In this document: positions 12,201 through 24,149 of the stretch, piece by piece | Layout: every line of letters starts with the position of its first letter | Position numbering within the stretch: the stretch's first letter is position 1 | The notes under the pieces: model-generated | Database searches by the model: none | The model's input: the letters and a program-made list of their open reading frames with translations, nothing else | What the model was told of the DNA's origin: nothing | Program-made: the position numbers and the translations under genes | From: Mycogone perniciosa | Lineage: Eukaryota > Ascomycota > Sordariomycetes > Hypocreales > Hypocreaceae | Assembly: GCA_025331125.1 (NCBI GenBank) | Contig: JAOALB010000166.1 | Coordinates: forward strand, 1-64,000 | Direction of reading: 5' to 3' | DNA length: 64,000 nucleotides

Positions 12201-13199
12201 GCTATCGCATGGCTCCGATAGTCGGTGATATCTCACGGGTAGCTACTGGCGGTCTGCATAGGCCATGTCATACCAAGCCCTACTATTACTATTGCTAGCC
12301 CGTACTTCGCATTTTGATCGAAAGAGAAGGAAGAAGGAGGAAGCAAAGGCTTGCCTTGCCAGCCATGCTTTGTCAATCCTCAACCTGTTGTGATACGTTC
12401 AGATGGGACGAAACAGGGGGAGGATCAGCTTAACAAGGATAATACGCGACTCAAGCCCTCCATACGGCCAAAAAAAGGAAGCTGACCTGTGGTGTGTTTG
12501 TACTCGTAATTTGCCACGGGTTTGCTTTGTGAAGATAGGCGAGAGACCCACGGTAATTCTGCGGTAGAACAGGAAATTTATCCAAAGAAGCTAAATCATT
12601 GAGCCCTAATTCCCAACTAATGACTCTACGAGTAGTAGTAGTACTAGTAGTGCTGGTAGTATGTAGTTGAATCCTCAATCGGAAATGATGCGCATGCTCT
12701 GGAGATCACGTTGGTCTCGGATGATCCAGATCCCCTTATGCCTGAGTAGAAACATGTTGGTAAGAGACGTATAAGAGACAGATGCCTTTTCGTCGCCTTA
12801 ACCTTGACTCCAGCCCCTTTGTCTAACACTTGAGACAGGGGTGAGGGACAGCTGCTAAAGTGCAGCAGAGGCCATTCTTTGCACAGGGCTTCAGAGCTTT
12901 CGCCTTCCCTGAGGCAAGTTAGGCTTTTTGAGAGAATTTGTGAAACGTGATCTTTTGGCCTAATCGTATGCGTAACGTGTGCAGACAAGGAATTCCCTGG
13001 TTAGAGTGCGGAGTACGGAGCACTCCGGGAAGCTTGGGGGCGGGCAGATAATACTGCTAGGAGCCTCATGTAGTTCTAATAGCGGTGAGGACGCATAAAG
13101 CCTAGAATGTATTTAGTTGCCTCGTCTATCAATAGATCCATCAGAGTCTCGTGAGCGTGTTGTGTGTGGACTTCGGTGTCTTTCGTTTGAACCAGCCTC
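9279..13199. other. Intergenic region without a supported gene
   Basis: The EST1-like gene is transcribed away from this region, so its promoter should lie in the first kilobase; a nearly uninterrupted purine run on the + strand at 9814-9859 sits there. An AT-rich island occupies about 11770-12010. TAG/AGT trinucleotide repeats occur near 12630-12660. Short frames have no recognisable product. Confidence 0.6.
11770..12010. other. AT-rich island, possible RIP-decayed relic
   Basis: A sharply bounded stretch of A/T runs (TATATAAT-type) in otherwise mixed-composition DNA, without a reading frame. It resembles the AT-rich DNA at 61.3-64 kb and may be a small relic of a mutated repeat. No termini or target duplication were found. 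Confidence 0.4.
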
Positions 13200-14705
13200 T
13201 CATCTAAATTGTTCATACTTGGCAGCCTCCACAATCTTCGCCTCAACTCTCTTGATGGTCTCGGCATCGTATAATTCCTCCAATGGCTTACCGGCCTTGA
13301 AGATCTCTTTCTCGTGCCGAGCCCCCTCTTCTTTCGTCATGCAAACCAGGTCCCTCAACCTGATTGCACTGCATTTCTGCTCATCCTTGCCCTCACCGAT
13401 GACATTCATGCTGCTGCCTTCCGGTTTCCGCCATCGAATCAACACCAACTTCGTCGGAATGCCACTGAGGATACTTCGACCGTGATACAACTCCTCTGAC
13501 AAGAAGGCCACGTCACCCAAGGTTAACGGCGTCTTCAAGCCAGTTGTACCGGGGACAAAGAGTCGGGCAAGCTTCTCTTCGGAACCCTGAACGTATGTAA
13601 GAATGCCTTCATACATTCGTTCGCGGCCCTTGGCTGGCACATAGTCAATGGGATATCCCGTGATCTTCAGGATGACATGGTTTGCAGCCGTCAAGCCGAA
13701 TATAGCAGGCATTGTTCCCAGAACTGGCAGAATCCTAACACGGAAGTTAGGCATGACTCCCAGATCCCCCACGGAGCCCTTTTGAAACTCCTCCTCGGGC
13801 AAGGGAAGCAGCTCGGCCTTGCCTTCGCCTGTCTTCTCCGTTGAGTACACCACTGGGATTCCACTGGTGATTCCCAGCAGCTTTAATCGTCTTCTCGTTG
13901 CCCTTGACAGTCCGTCATCTGTGCTTGTGCCAATGTCTCCCACGATGATTCTTGTTGGGTCCCCCTTGCAGCCGGCTCCCATGGAACTGATGACCGGCAA
14001 ATCGTTATCGTAACAGTACTTCAAAAGGGCGACCTTGGTGTCAATGTTATCGATTGCGTCAATAACAAAGGCCGGCTTCATTCCGTCCTCTTGCCATGGT
14101 GACAACAGCTCAGCAGCACCCTTTTCGTCAAACTTCCGCAAACAGCAATCGAATTTGACCCACGGGGTAACAGCAATTAGCCGATTCTGCAAACACAGCA
14201 CCTTCGGGGTACCCACATCAGCCAGGGTCGCAACGGCATGTCTGTTCAAAGAGCTGAGGGTGACTTGATCGAAATCGATGAGCCTAATCTTGGAGACTCC
14301 TGATCTCGCCAGTAAGGCGACGCAGTGAGAACCCACGCCACCGCATCCCACAACAATGACAAAGGAATTGCGTAGCTTTTGTAGGCCTTCTGGTGTAAGG
14401 AACACTTGATTGCGGGCAAGCTGCTCAAGGATGAGCTCCTCATCAAAGTCTCCAGCCTGTGCGCGCCTGGCTAACGCTTGATTCCGTGCATCTTCAGGGT
14501 CTATCGCTGAGGTTGATGAGGCATATGCCCGCTTGGAATTTTTTGTGGCATTTGATAGTGAAGCTATCAAGTTCTTGAGTTCGGAAAGTTTCCCTTCTCT
14601 TTCCAGGGCTTGATATCCAAGAAGGAAACTTGCGACAGTTGCGCCGGACAGGGCAGCAGTCGCGAGTAGTTGAAAGCGGGGATTATCAGAAATAAACGAG
14701 GACAT
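13200..14705 (-). CDS. tRNA threonylcarbamoyladenosine dehydratase (Tcd1/Tcd2, TcdA family)
   Basis: Intronless, 501 aa. The ThiF/E1-like fold is clear: dinucleotide-binding GCGGVGSH near residue 130, then IRLIDFDQVTLSSLNRH and the VIDAIDNIDTK block. This family uses ATP to dehydrate the t6A base at tRNA position 37 to its cyclic form ct6A. Residues 12-34 form a hydrophobic segment (LLATAALSGATVASFLLGYQ), consistent with the outer mitochondrial membrane anchoring known for yeast Tcd1/Tcd2. The first ATG, at 14705, starts MSSFISD; the frame extends a few codons further upstream without an ATG. The length is somewhat above the yeast proteins (about 430-450 aa). It is divergent with the Mgr3-like gene across 240 bp. 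I cannot tell which of the two yeast paralogues it matches better. Confidence 0.92.
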   Translation of the reverse strand: MSSFISDNPRFQLLATAALSGATVASFLLGYQALEREGKLSELKNLIASLSNATKNSKRAYASSTSAIDPEDARNQALARRAQAGDFDEELILEQLARNQVFLTPEGLQKLRNSFVIVVGCGGVGSHCVALLARSGVSKIRLIDFDQVTLSSLNRHAVATLADVGTPKVLCLQNRLIAVTPWVKFDCCLRKFDEKGAAELLSPWQEDGMKPAFVIDAIDNIDTKVALLKYCYDNDLPVISSMGAGCKGDPTRIIVGDIGTSTDDGLSRATRRRLKLLGITSGIPVVYSTEKTGEGKAELLPLPEEEFQKGSVGDLGVMPNFRVRILPVLGTMPAIFGLTAANHVILKITGYPIDYVPAKGRERMYEGILTYVQGSEEKLARLFVPGTTGLKTPLTLGDVAFLSEELYHGRSILSGIPTKLVLIRWRKPEGSSMNVIGEGKDEQKCSAIRLRDLVCMTKEEGARHEKEIFKAGKPLEELYDAETIKRVEAKIVEAAKYEQFR

Positions 14706-14945
14706 CTTGTTCACATAGTGGTGAAAGTGCAAAATGATGTGCTAGTATATCAATTCACAGGAGACACAGAAGATTCATGGGCTAAAAAGATAAACACTAA
14801 AAGACTGGTGATAATTCGACAATCGGTGGGGCCAACGCTTGGCTTAGTCATATGCGCTGTTTGACGATCCAACAATCTACGACTCTGCGCTTCTATATCT
14901 ATATCCAGCCTGCCTGGAGCTGCAGCTCCCTTGGGAAGAGTCGCC
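14706..14945. promoter_or_regulatory. Shared bidirectional promoter region
   Basis: 240 bp separate the start codons of two divergent genes whose products are both expected at mitochondrial membranes. No specific factor site was recognised; the call rests on geometry alone. Confidence 0.5.
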
Positions 14946-16586
14946 ATGGCCCCAAGACTAGTTGTTCGCAGGATCATCTTCATCCCGAAAAACTCTCAAT
15001 CGCAATGCCTTCGACGCTTCGTCAACCAAACCCGACTGACCACCAGGTCGCGACCGATCCTCCCGTTTCTCTCTGTCCCTAAAACGAGTCCGAACCTCGT
15101 GCGATCCTTCACATCAGAACGGAGAAGATGGCTGAAGCATGAGGTGAAGCTTGTTGCGCGCTATACGATTACGCTCTGGGGGGTTGTTATCTGCGTTTTA
15201 ATGATTTTCTTCGCCATCAACGAGGAGGTTGTCGAGCGAGAGTTTCCAACACCTCATGAGTGGCATTACCTGACGAGAAAATTCCTACGAGACGCGAATA
15301 ACTTCAGGGATCCGAAAAACGGAGAGGTCAATTGGGCTAGGTCATTGGAGTTGTCGCGAGGAGTCGTTATTCGACTGGAAGATCCAAAGCTTGGAGGACA
15401 GGACGTGGTAAAGCTCTCAGATCAAGTCGATCCGAAATTAGAAGTACCAGGCGAGTTCATTGCTTGCGACATCTCAGCAAAATCGGAGGAATGGAGGAGA
15501 GGCTATTTCGAGGCCATTATGCTCGCTGCCAAAGCCGCTGAGCATGTTGACGGCTGGCTTCGAGATGTAACGCGCAACATCGTGACCCCTCCCGAGTTCG
15601 TTATCGGCCCCTCGAATCCGCGACCGACGCCGATCTCTCCCGGAAATCCGCATGCGCCCAGAGAAGAAGACTGCGAACTGGCCTATCCCTCCGCCGATAA
15701 TTGGTACGCGAAGATCCTTGCGACCAAGGGATTAACCCCTCGGCAAAAGGTGGAGGCAGCGCTGGAATACGCAAGTTTCTTGGAGTTCAAGGGCAGTTCA
15801 GAGGGTCCCGAGTCCCTATATAGTTTGGCACTGGCGGAAGCGATTCAAGGATCAGATGCGTCAAACCTACCATATGACCCCAAGACCTTCATCCTGAAAG
15901 ATCGTGCCAGCCCGCCCTCCATGAACGTCTTGGATGCGCTCACTGCCATGGCCAACTACAAGGCCCGCAAAGGCGACGTCTCCTCTGCTCTCCCTATTTA
16001 TCTCTCTGTCCTCAAGACCCGCCGCTCTCTCTCCAATGACGCACCACGCACATCCTCCTCCCGACCGAAACGCAACCCTCTCTACCAACAAATTCTCAAC
16101 TTCCTTGCGCCGCCAGAGTATCCCCCGCCTCCACCCGATGGCACACAACCACCCTGGCGCAGTGCCTTTGAGCGTTGCCAAGAAGCCTCTCTGAATCTCT
16201 ACATTGGCGAAATCCTCTACGCTACTGGATCAAAGGACGAGGGTCTTGCATGGACACGAGACGGAGTCGATCTAGCAGAAGAGCAGCTCCGCAATCTGAA
16301 AAATGACATGAAAGACCGTGACGCAAAGCAAACCTGTCGGGAGTGTCTGTCCACAGGCCTTGATAACTGGTCGACAATGGTATCAAGGCTCGCAAAAACG
16401 GAGAAGGCAAAGAAAGACAGTGGTGCCAAGCCCGGTATGTTCTCATTCTGGAGTGGTCCGCAGGAGACAGAGGGTCGGTGGGCGGCTGAGGAGGCCGTGG
16501 TCCAGGAACGCGTGAGAAGGACCAAGGAGTTGCTAGAGGAGGTAAAGGCACCAGCAGCCGGACTTACGTCAATATTCAAGGCGTAG
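14946..16586 (+). CDS. Mgr3-like mitochondrial inner-membrane TPR protein
   Basis: Intronless, 546 aa, first ATG at 14946 (MAPRLVVRR). The N-terminus is rich in Arg/Ser/Thr without acidic residues, as in a mitochondrial presequence, and is followed by one membrane span at about residues 72-95 (YTITLWGVVICVLMIFFAI). The rest is helical with TPR-like pairs and the conserved stretches WRRGYFEAIMLAAKAAEHVDGW and YASFLEFKG. Yeast Mgr3 is an adaptor of the i-AAA protease. Proteins with this wording are often mislabelled 'MFS maltose permease' in fungal annotation, but a single span rules out a transporter. The family is fairly sure; the adaptor role is inferred. Confidence 0.75.
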   Translation: MAPRLVVRRIIFIPKNSQSQCLRRFVNQTRLTTRSRPILPFLSVPKTSPNLVRSFTSERRRWLKHEVKLVARYTITLWGVVICVLMIFFAINEEVVEREFPTPHEWHYLTRKFLRDANNFRDPKNGEVNWARSLELSRGVVIRLEDPKLGGQDVVKLSDQVDPKLEVPGEFIACDISAKSEEWRRGYFEAIMLAAKAAEHVDGWLRDVTRNIVTPPEFVIGPSNPRPTPISPGNPHAPREEDCELAYPSADNWYAKILATKGLTPRQKVEAALEYASFLEFKGSSEGPESLYSLALAEAIQGSDASNLPYDPKTFILKDRASPPSMNVLDALTAMANYKARKGDVSSALPIYLSVLKTRRSLSNDAPRTSSSRPKRNPLYQQILNFLAPPEYPPPPPDGTQPPWRSAFERCQEASLNLYIGEILYATGSKDEGLAWTRDGVDLAEEQLRNLKNDMKDRDAKQTCRECLSTGLDNWSTMVSRLAKTEKAKKDSGAKPGMFSFWSGPQETEGRWAAEEAVVQERVRRTKELLEEVKAPAAGLTSIFKA

Positions 16587-16792
16587 TTTCTACATTTGGC
16601 TTGGAGTCCAGCCATGTATGAGTATAGGTGTGTATGAAAAGCATGTCTGGCACTGGCGTCGTGAATGGATTGATTTCATGCACGACTAGTTATTTTATAT
16701 GTGGATATAGCTTCATACCCGATGCGTTATTTGCATCTTCATTCGCAAGTTTTTAAAGGGGGGGAGGGGGTGAGGATCCCACCATCTTCAGC

Positions 16793-18223
16793 TCAGGAGT
16801 CGAAATCCGAGTCTAAGTCCGAGTCCGGCGCGTCCCCGGTCTCCTCAAACTTCCTCCATCGCCGAAGCTGTTTCAGCTCTTGCTTCATGGCCTCCGGATC
16901 CATGGTGGCTATCTGCGGTCTCTGCTCGTCGGGGAGGTTGTTCCAATCATCCTCGCTGAATTCTTTCTCAGGGCGCTCAGCAACGGTGATTGCTGGGTTC
17001 TCAAAGTCCGGATCCAGAGCACCATCCTCGAGATACGAAAGCACCTTGGTCCGGGCTTGGATGATGATCATTTCGACGTGTTGCGCCTCGGAAGAGGAGA
17101 AGCAGGGGCAGCCGAGGGGTGGGATGCTTGCGCCCAGGTTACCGTCAGGGGGTGCAAGGGGAGTGTCGATGGAATCTGGGGAGACGAGATAGGCTCGAGA
17201 TCGCTGGATATGTTAGCATGATAGATGTCAAGGCAGCAATGTACTCACCTTGATCAAAAACTCCTTGAGGCCAGTGTTGGTCAGACCATCTGCTGTGTAC
17301 ACCGGGCCCAGAAGCACCATGGCATTGAGCCTGTTACCCCAAGTAGCCCAGGTTTTTTCATCGTCCAAGAATCTCTCCACAATCTCGCAGGTTTCTCCGA
17401 TAGCTATGACGTCCACCTTTGCCGCTTCTCTGGCCAATTTGGCGAGCACCCCGTTGAATACATAGTTGACATGCTTGGCCGGATCCTCATTGCCTGGGAT
17501 ATCATTCAACTCTGGCACATGTCGTCTACCCACATGCACCAGGCTAGGCAGCGGCACTGCCGCACTGGCTGCGACGGTAATAGCACGCTTCCCCTCTGGC
17601 CACCAGTGAAGCTGGCCCATGTTTGCGAGGATGATTCCTGGAGGAGAGGTATCCGTATCAGACGACTCTTGTGTCTTGATGCCGCGGACAACAGAGACCA
17701 TGCTCCCTTCGTTGATTCCTCCTGCGCCATTGGCAATCCGCTTGGCAACGAGTCCAAGTTCCTGTACGGGTTCGCCGAAGATGATAACGATGCGAGACTT
17801 GGAGTCGAGGTCGGGGCTGACAAAGATGGGGACATGAGGATGAGTGCTCGAAGTGCCCAGGGGGAGTGTGATCTTTTGCAAGCCTTCCTTTTCGAGTCGT
17901 TCGTGGACAATGGCCTCCATAGCATCTATACCGGGGTGAGAAAACATTAGGGGAGTAGCAGCGTCTGAGACGGCACTTACGGTCGAACTCGAAGCGCTGG
18001 CGCACGTTAATGCGTGGGCTGCGGTTGAGGAAGAACTTGAAGTAGTAATCCGGGTTCTCGGTCGATCGAATTTCATCGTCATCGTTGATGAAGTATCTAT
18101 AGAAGCAGATTAGTCACGAAGAAAGGAAAAGGGCCTTGATGCCGAGGATACTAACCCGAGTCCCTTCAAGTCGGACGGGAAGGAAACATCCTTCGGGAGT
18201 CCCGACCAGTGACGACGGAACAT
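16793..18223 (-). CDS. Arb2-domain protein
   Basis: Four exons: 18223-18156, 18096-17981, 17925-17249, 17203-16793; 423 aa. The product begins MFRRHWSGLPKDVSFPSDL and continues into YFINDDDEIRSTENPDYYF, the N-terminal signature of the Arb2 family, followed by the alpha/beta-hydrolase-like Arb2 domain (IVIIFGEP, MGQLHWWPEGKRAIT, VDVIAIGE). S. pombe Arb2 belongs to the Argonaute siRNA chaperone complex, and the same fold is found at the C-terminus of class II histone deacetylases. Here it stands alone, with a short acidic tail ending DSDLDSDFDS. No catalytic serine elbow of an active hydrolase is evident. A role in heterochromatin or RNA silencing is by analogy only. Confidence 0.88.
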
Positions 18224-18809
18224 GATGGATTTAGTCGTAAAGGGCTATTGGACTCTTTACTGATTAGAGGTGATATCAGGTCCTTTGAGGTAGCAAGTTG
18301 TGGGAGAACAGTGTGACGAGACAAGTGACGAGAGGAAGGCTGCTGCTGACTGTTGCAGCAGAAGAGTCTGGGGAACAGTCTTTGGGTTCATGAAAGAGAG
18401 ACGCAGAATCGTAGGGCTTTGTGTAGATTCTTTATACGTGAAATTTGTTGCCAACTGCAAGCATCCGTTGTAGGCTGTCCCCCTTTAAAATACATCCCGC
18501 GAAATATGCATTGATTAAGAGAAGAGAGCTCTGACTATGTTGCGCTATAAATTACAGATGATGTGTATCCTTCATGTCTTCGTCTAATCCAGTATTTACC
18601 ATGATTCGTAAGAAAAAGAGACCATGAGATTTAATGTGCGCCATATGGGCTACACATGATATCCGTCATAAAGAAACCCTACCTCCAGGTCGTACAAGGC
18701 CCAACTCCGCATTTGAGACGCCTACCTACCATCCAGGATTACAAATTCAAATCCAAGTCCAAATCCAAATACCATACGCTGACAGAAAGAAAAAAACTAC
18801 AAAATGGCA

Positions 18810-20252
18810 TCATGGGTTTGAGCTTGGGGTGTAATAGCGACTCCGGAACGCCTGGCTGATGCTGAAGCGACTTCCAGCTCCATTATTCATGTGGCTGGCT
18901 AGAGCCTCCTCCAATGCCGACTGTGTCACCGATGCATCTGCAAAATCCAGGTTAGCCGGTGCAAGCACAAAGGTTTTTCCAAAAAAGAAAAAGAAAAGTT
19001 CATACCATCTAGGTCACTATAGCTACTCCCCATGCTAGGCGTCCCATCACTGCCCTCACGCGAACTGCGAGTCCCGGACAACTCAGCCGTGCGACGAGGC
19101 GATAAGGGGCCAGAACCCTTTTGATCGCGTGATTTGCCAGGTCGCTGGATGATCGCATGGGAGCCTGCAGAAGAGTCGGATGTCTGTGAGTGGTGGATTG
19201 GGTTTCTGCCTGAATTCTTGAGACTGCGCCTTCCGGTCCGGCCGTCGCCTCTCAAGGTAGATGCTAGGTCATGCGACGATGTATCACTCTCGGGGGGCTT
19301 GTATGGCTGGAATGCAGGCTCTGATTCGTCATCATCGTCGCCTTGGTAGCCCGCATATGTTTCCTGGTGCTGGAACCGGGGTGGTCGGCGAATGATGCGA
19401 GACTGGGCAGGGCTTGACTCATCGTCCGATGACGTGGGTGAGCTTAACTCATCAGCTGGCTCTGGTGAGGCTAGTCGCTCTGGCTCGAGAGGAAGCTCGG
19501 GGGATTTGGCCGTCGTTGGCGACGCCACCGGTAGCGATGACAGTCGCGTTCGCCCAGCATGTTCGGTCGGCCGGGCTATTGGCTTGCTGCCTATCCTCGC
19601 AGACGAGCTATCCACATCCTTCAAAACTGCGGTATTGGCTGACGTGTTGCGCGAGATAGTTGGCCGGACTGACGTGTTGCCTGCAGTCGCAACACTGCTG
19701 CCTTCATTGCGGGGCAAAGGCGAGTCGCGACGTATAGATAGAGCCGACGCAGTTCGATGATGGCCAACACCGACGGAATCGGAGCCAGGTATGGGTGATG
19801 GAGCAGTGGAGCCCTTTGCTGCTGCTGTTGCTTTTCGGACTTGGGCGCGGACTTGGGATGCGTGTCGTTCGGTGAGGTAGTCTACCTGTTGGAGCAAGAA
19901 GTCGACTGGCACCTCGAAGCGGTCGGCTCTGTCGAATGTTAGTATGCGAAGACCGGGACGATGGGTGACATGACGAACGCTAGATTCCCTGCGAGATTGT
20001 TAGCGGATTCTTGAGCAGACGTTTGTTGTTTGAGTCGTCTCACAGTCAATTTCCGTCTGCGTTGCCCCAGATAGTATCTTCCATAGAGCATCATCCTTCG
20101 TCGTGTGCCAATTGATCTACGGAGCCTTGTCAGTACAATCGCTTGCGCCAGTCATAGTTGCGACCTTATCGTACCGGTGGCGGGTCAACGAAGGTCCCTC
20201 GAGGCATGGGGACCCTGATAAACACAGTGTACTGGGGCTGGGGCTCCGCCAT
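18810..20252 (-). CDS. atg29: Autophagy-related protein 29
   Basis: Five exons: 20252-20175, 20116-20044, 19988-19979, 19928-19006, 18937-18810; 403 aa. The N-terminal domain reads YTVFIRVPMPRGTFVDPPP, then NWHTTKDDALWKILSGA, IDWNLAADRFEVPVDFLLQQ and YLTERHASQVRAQVRKAT, which is the Atg29 signature. The remainder is a long Ser/Pro-rich disordered region with a short conserved-looking C-terminus. Atg29 works with Atg17 and Atg31 as the scaffold of the pre-autophagosomal structure. The third exon is only 10 nt (GGAATCTAGC); without it the frame loses the Trp-Asn-Leu-Ala link. The introns around it have CTAAC branch points and CAG acceptors. Confidence 0.92.
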
Positions 20253-21836
20253 GATGTGCAAGAAATCACCCAGAGATGGGAGATGGTAGGGGTAGAAGAG
20301 AAGCACAAGGCGAGTTCAAGAAGCACTGTTAGGTCGACGCTTCATGTACTGCGTACGAAGTACTCCGTACCGATCGAGGTTCCGGTTATCGATAAGTCGG
20401 TGCATTAGTGAGACGCCGGCCCCACAACCCTGGGCATGGCTAATCTTAGTACCTACTGTGCCAGGTACCACAGGTACCCCATTGCATCATCAATCACACC
20501 TAAGATGGCTGATCTGGATTCACTGAACTGTCACAGAGCCAAGCATATAACACGACTATTATGATATTATCCTTGGGAGCTATAAAACCCTTCATATGAC
20601 ATGTATGATACAAAGATGTATGTGAAATGGGGGATTAATAAGGAAAGACAGACTATTGACAGACCCATTTGCTGTTATGGTTAAATGCGGGCGTGATTGT
20701 ATGTAACGATTCCGGTTCAGGTAATCGTTTCGGCTGTACGGAGTACTCCGTATTGTATACCGCATACAGTATAGACAACCCTTTGCAATGTCATATATAT
20801 GTAGTTAATAACTCCATATATCTATCATATTTTTCAGCTATTTTGGTCATACGGGAATATTGCAGTTTTTTTTTTTCACCCAAGAGGAAACCTTGCTTTG
20901 GCTGGACTTAAAAACCCAACTCAATCACAGCCCCTAAAGGCAATTCTACCGCAACATCCGTCAGATTCTTGGTTGGTGCGTATGTTTACGAAGAAGCTGC
21001 CCGAATCATGCTGTTATACTCGCTTGCAGCAAACTTCAGCTGATCCTGAGAAGAAGCACTAGATTGGACCATTAATCACTGCAATAGTCGTTTGTGGTAG
21101 TTGGGTAATGTTTGAATAACATGTTGCTCCAACACGTATCCAACGTCTGTAACTTTGCAACACCGCAACACTACAGTTAGTGTCAGAACTGCGTCGAATT
21201 TTGCTTTGCATTCTTTAACTTTTGAATTGGTCATTCTAAAACTTGCGCGTAGGGAGGTGGGTCATTTATAAGCAGCAGCATGATGTTATCCTAATGCAGA
21301 CGCTAACACATCTAACCCACTTGACGATCAATGAGATAACTGCCAGCCATGCTCTGCATAAGGTTAAAAACCACTTGTGAAGGAGTACTACCTAACCTTG
21401 ATCTTCTTCGAGTCCAGCAGCGAATAAAGTTGGACATTCTCCCAATCCTATGTGTTAGTAGTGTAGGGTAGCATCTTGGACACCTTGCGATACCCCTCGG
21501 CGGGGTCGGTACATATTTGGTTCGTACCCCAGAAGCAATTCCGTCATTAGCCAGTTCAGCTTCAGTTGCGCCAATCCTTCTCCTAACATCGCTTCATTTC
21601 CTGCGGGAATATTTGGGTGCATCGTTTGATTTCGCGTACAATCAGAGGAGCACGTGAGACTTGCAGCAAGCTGTTTGTCTCTTATCATCGCATCATACCC
21701 CGATTGCCGGCCTCCCCACTTCAGGTTCCACGGATTACGTCGGATTCAATTCGAATCAAGCCGGCCCATACCTCGGGGAAGCAGCTTCTTGGCCTTATCT
21801 TGACAGACGAACATCGCATATATCAAATCTATCGCC
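20253..21836. other. Intergenic region, divergent promoters
   Basis: No gene is supported. It separates atg29 and the DUF255 gene, which point away from each other. It holds a perfect TACGGAGTACTCCGTA palindrome (20737-20752) and a mixed half-site copy TACGAAGTACTCCGTA (20354-20369). Confidence 0.6.
20737..20752. repeat. Perfect 16-bp palindrome TACGGAGTACTCCGTA
   Basis: Identical to the copies at 5395 and 35744. It lies in the region between two divergent genes. Confidence 0.85.
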
Positions 21837-24149
21837 ATGGTTGTTTCCGAGCTGACGGCATCGGCGGCTGCCATGAAGTCGACGACCCCGCCAGATGCAG
21901 GAGATATCAGCAGTCCCCTTGCTGAACTGCCGCCTTTACAGAACCGTGCAAAGGGAGGCAAGACTCCTTTTATCAGAAGCCATGGGGAGAGTTTGGTTGC
22001 GTGGCAGTTGCTGGATAATGAGAGCATGGAGCGCGCAAAAGAGGAGAATAAGCTGATATTCCTGCACATTGGCTACAAAGCATGTCACTGTAAGCATCTC
22101 CCCACAAGCTTCATCTCCTTTGGTTACTGGTACTGACTTGGCAAGACTGCCACCTCATGTGCTTAGAATCCTTCTTGAACCCCGAATGCGCCGCCATCAT
22201 TAACGATTCCTTCGTTCCTGTCATTGTTGACCGTGAGGCCCGCCCCGATATCGATACCATTTACATGAACTATGTGCAAGCCGTGAGCAACTCTGGAGGA
22301 TGGCCGCTGAACGTATTTCTCACTCCTGAGATGGAACCTCTCTTTGGAGGTACCTACTGGCCCGGTCCTGGTACGACGAGGCGAAACTCTGAGGACCACG
22401 GAGATGAGCCGCTGGATTTTCTGGTGATACTGAAGAAGGTCCAAAACATATGGACAGATCAACAAGCCAGGTGTCGAAAAGAGGCAACAGAAGTCCTGGA
22501 CCAACTGCGCGAGTTTGCTGCCGAAGGGACGCTGGGAACCCGAAGCATCGTACCATCACAGCAGATAGCGCCATCCGGATGGGCTACACCAGCGCCCCTC
22601 CAGCCTGTCAAGACCCAGGAAAAGAGTGCAACAGTCTCGAGCGAATTGGACCTTGATCAGCTTGAGGAAGCGTATACACACATAGCTGGTACTTTTGACC
22701 CTGTATACGGAGGTTTCGGTCTGGCCCCGAAATTCTTGACGCCGCCGAAGCTGGCCTTTTTGCTGAATCTGGTAACGTTTCCTAGTGAAGTTCAGGACGT
22801 GGTGGGCGAGGCTGAGTGCAAGCATGCTGTGGAAATGGCACTGGATACGCTACGGAAAATCCGCGACGGAGCACTTCACGATCATATCGGGGGGACTGGT
22901 TTCGCTCGCTGCTCTGTTACCCCTGACTGGAGCATTCCAAATTTCGAGAAGCTGGTTGTGGACAATGCCTCGTTGCTCCACTTGTACCTTGAGGCCTGGC
23001 GCATGAGTGGAGGAAAGGAAGACAACGAGTTTTATGACGTTGTCATTGAGCTTGCTGAGTACCTGACATCTTCCCCCATCGCCCTCAAGGAAGGTGGTTT
23101 TGCGTCTTCAGAAGCGGCCGACTCATATCCCAGGAGAGGTTACAGAGACGTGAGAGAAGGGGCTTACTATCTATGGACCCGAAGAGAATTCGATACTGCT
23201 GTCGATGCGGCTGATAAGCACATTAGTCCAGTGGTTGCAGCTTACTGGGGAATTTTAGAAGACGGTAATGTGGACGAGGGCCATGACCCGAACGACGATT
23301 TTATCAACCAGAACATCCTGAGAATCCGAAAGACCCCCGATGAACTTGCCAAGCAATTCAGTATTCCAGTTGAGACCGTGGAGAAGTATATAAAAACCGC
23401 CAAGGAAGAACTGAAGAAAAGGAGGGAGAAGGAGCGTGTGCGGCCAGAACTGGATGACAAGGTCGTCGCAGGCTGGAACGGACTGGTGGTATCGTCGCTG
23501 GCACGTTCTGCAGCTGCACTGAAAGAGGTGAAGTCAGAGCAAAGCAAGAAGTACTTGAACGTGGCAAAGAAGTGTGTAAGCTTCATTAAGGAGAAGCTCT
23601 GGGACGAAAAGAACAAGATTTTGTATCGAATATGGAGTGATGGGAGGGATATTGAAGGCTTTGCAGATGACTATGCGTACTTCACGTACGGCCTCTTAGA
23701 TCTCTTCGACGCTACTGGCGATGAGGCGTACCTTGAATTCGCCGATGATCTTCAAAGTAAGACCTCCCTTTTTACTCACCCCTTGAATTTCGCATAACTA
23801 ACAATACGATATAGAATCCCAGATCAACCTCTTCTATGATACCGCCGGCGCATTTTACTCAACGATACCTTCCTCTCCACACACCATCCTCCGCCTCAAA
23901 GACGGCATGGACACCTCCCTGCCCTCCACCAATGGCGTCTCCGTCTCGAACCTATTCCGACTCGGTGATCTCCTCGGCGACGAAAAGTTCACCTCCCTAG
24001 CGCGCGAGACGATCAATGCCTTTGAGGCGGAGATGTTACAGTACCCGTGGCTGTTCCCAGGCTTGCTGGGCGGTGTTGTTGCAGCGAGACTAGGTGTCGA
24101 GAAGAAGGGCGTGGAGGTGCGGTACAAGGCCTCGAGACAAAAGGCGTGA
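21837..24149 (+). CDS. DUF255 / SSP411-family thioredoxin-fold protein
   Basis: Three exons: 21837-22089, 22146-23756, 23815-24149; 732 aa. Residues around 80-100 contain the thioredoxin-like motif KACHYCHLM, with its CxxC formed across the first intron, followed by AAIINDSFVPVIVDREARPD and SGGWPLNVFLTPEMEPLFGG. The C-terminal half is the alpha/alpha barrel typical of the family (GGFGLAPKFLTPP, DHIGGTGFARCSVTPDW, DDKVVAGWNGL). Homologues are found in bacteria (YyaL) and mammals (SPATA20); their reaction is not well defined, so none is given here. The family CxxC is usually CHWC; the Tyr here is a conservative change. The first ATG with a matching N-terminus is at 21837. Confidence 0.92.

Noticed and set aside
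17225..17950. 241-codon plus-strand frame over the Arb2-domain gene
   Set aside because: Antisense to well-supported exons with matching splice sites on the other strand.
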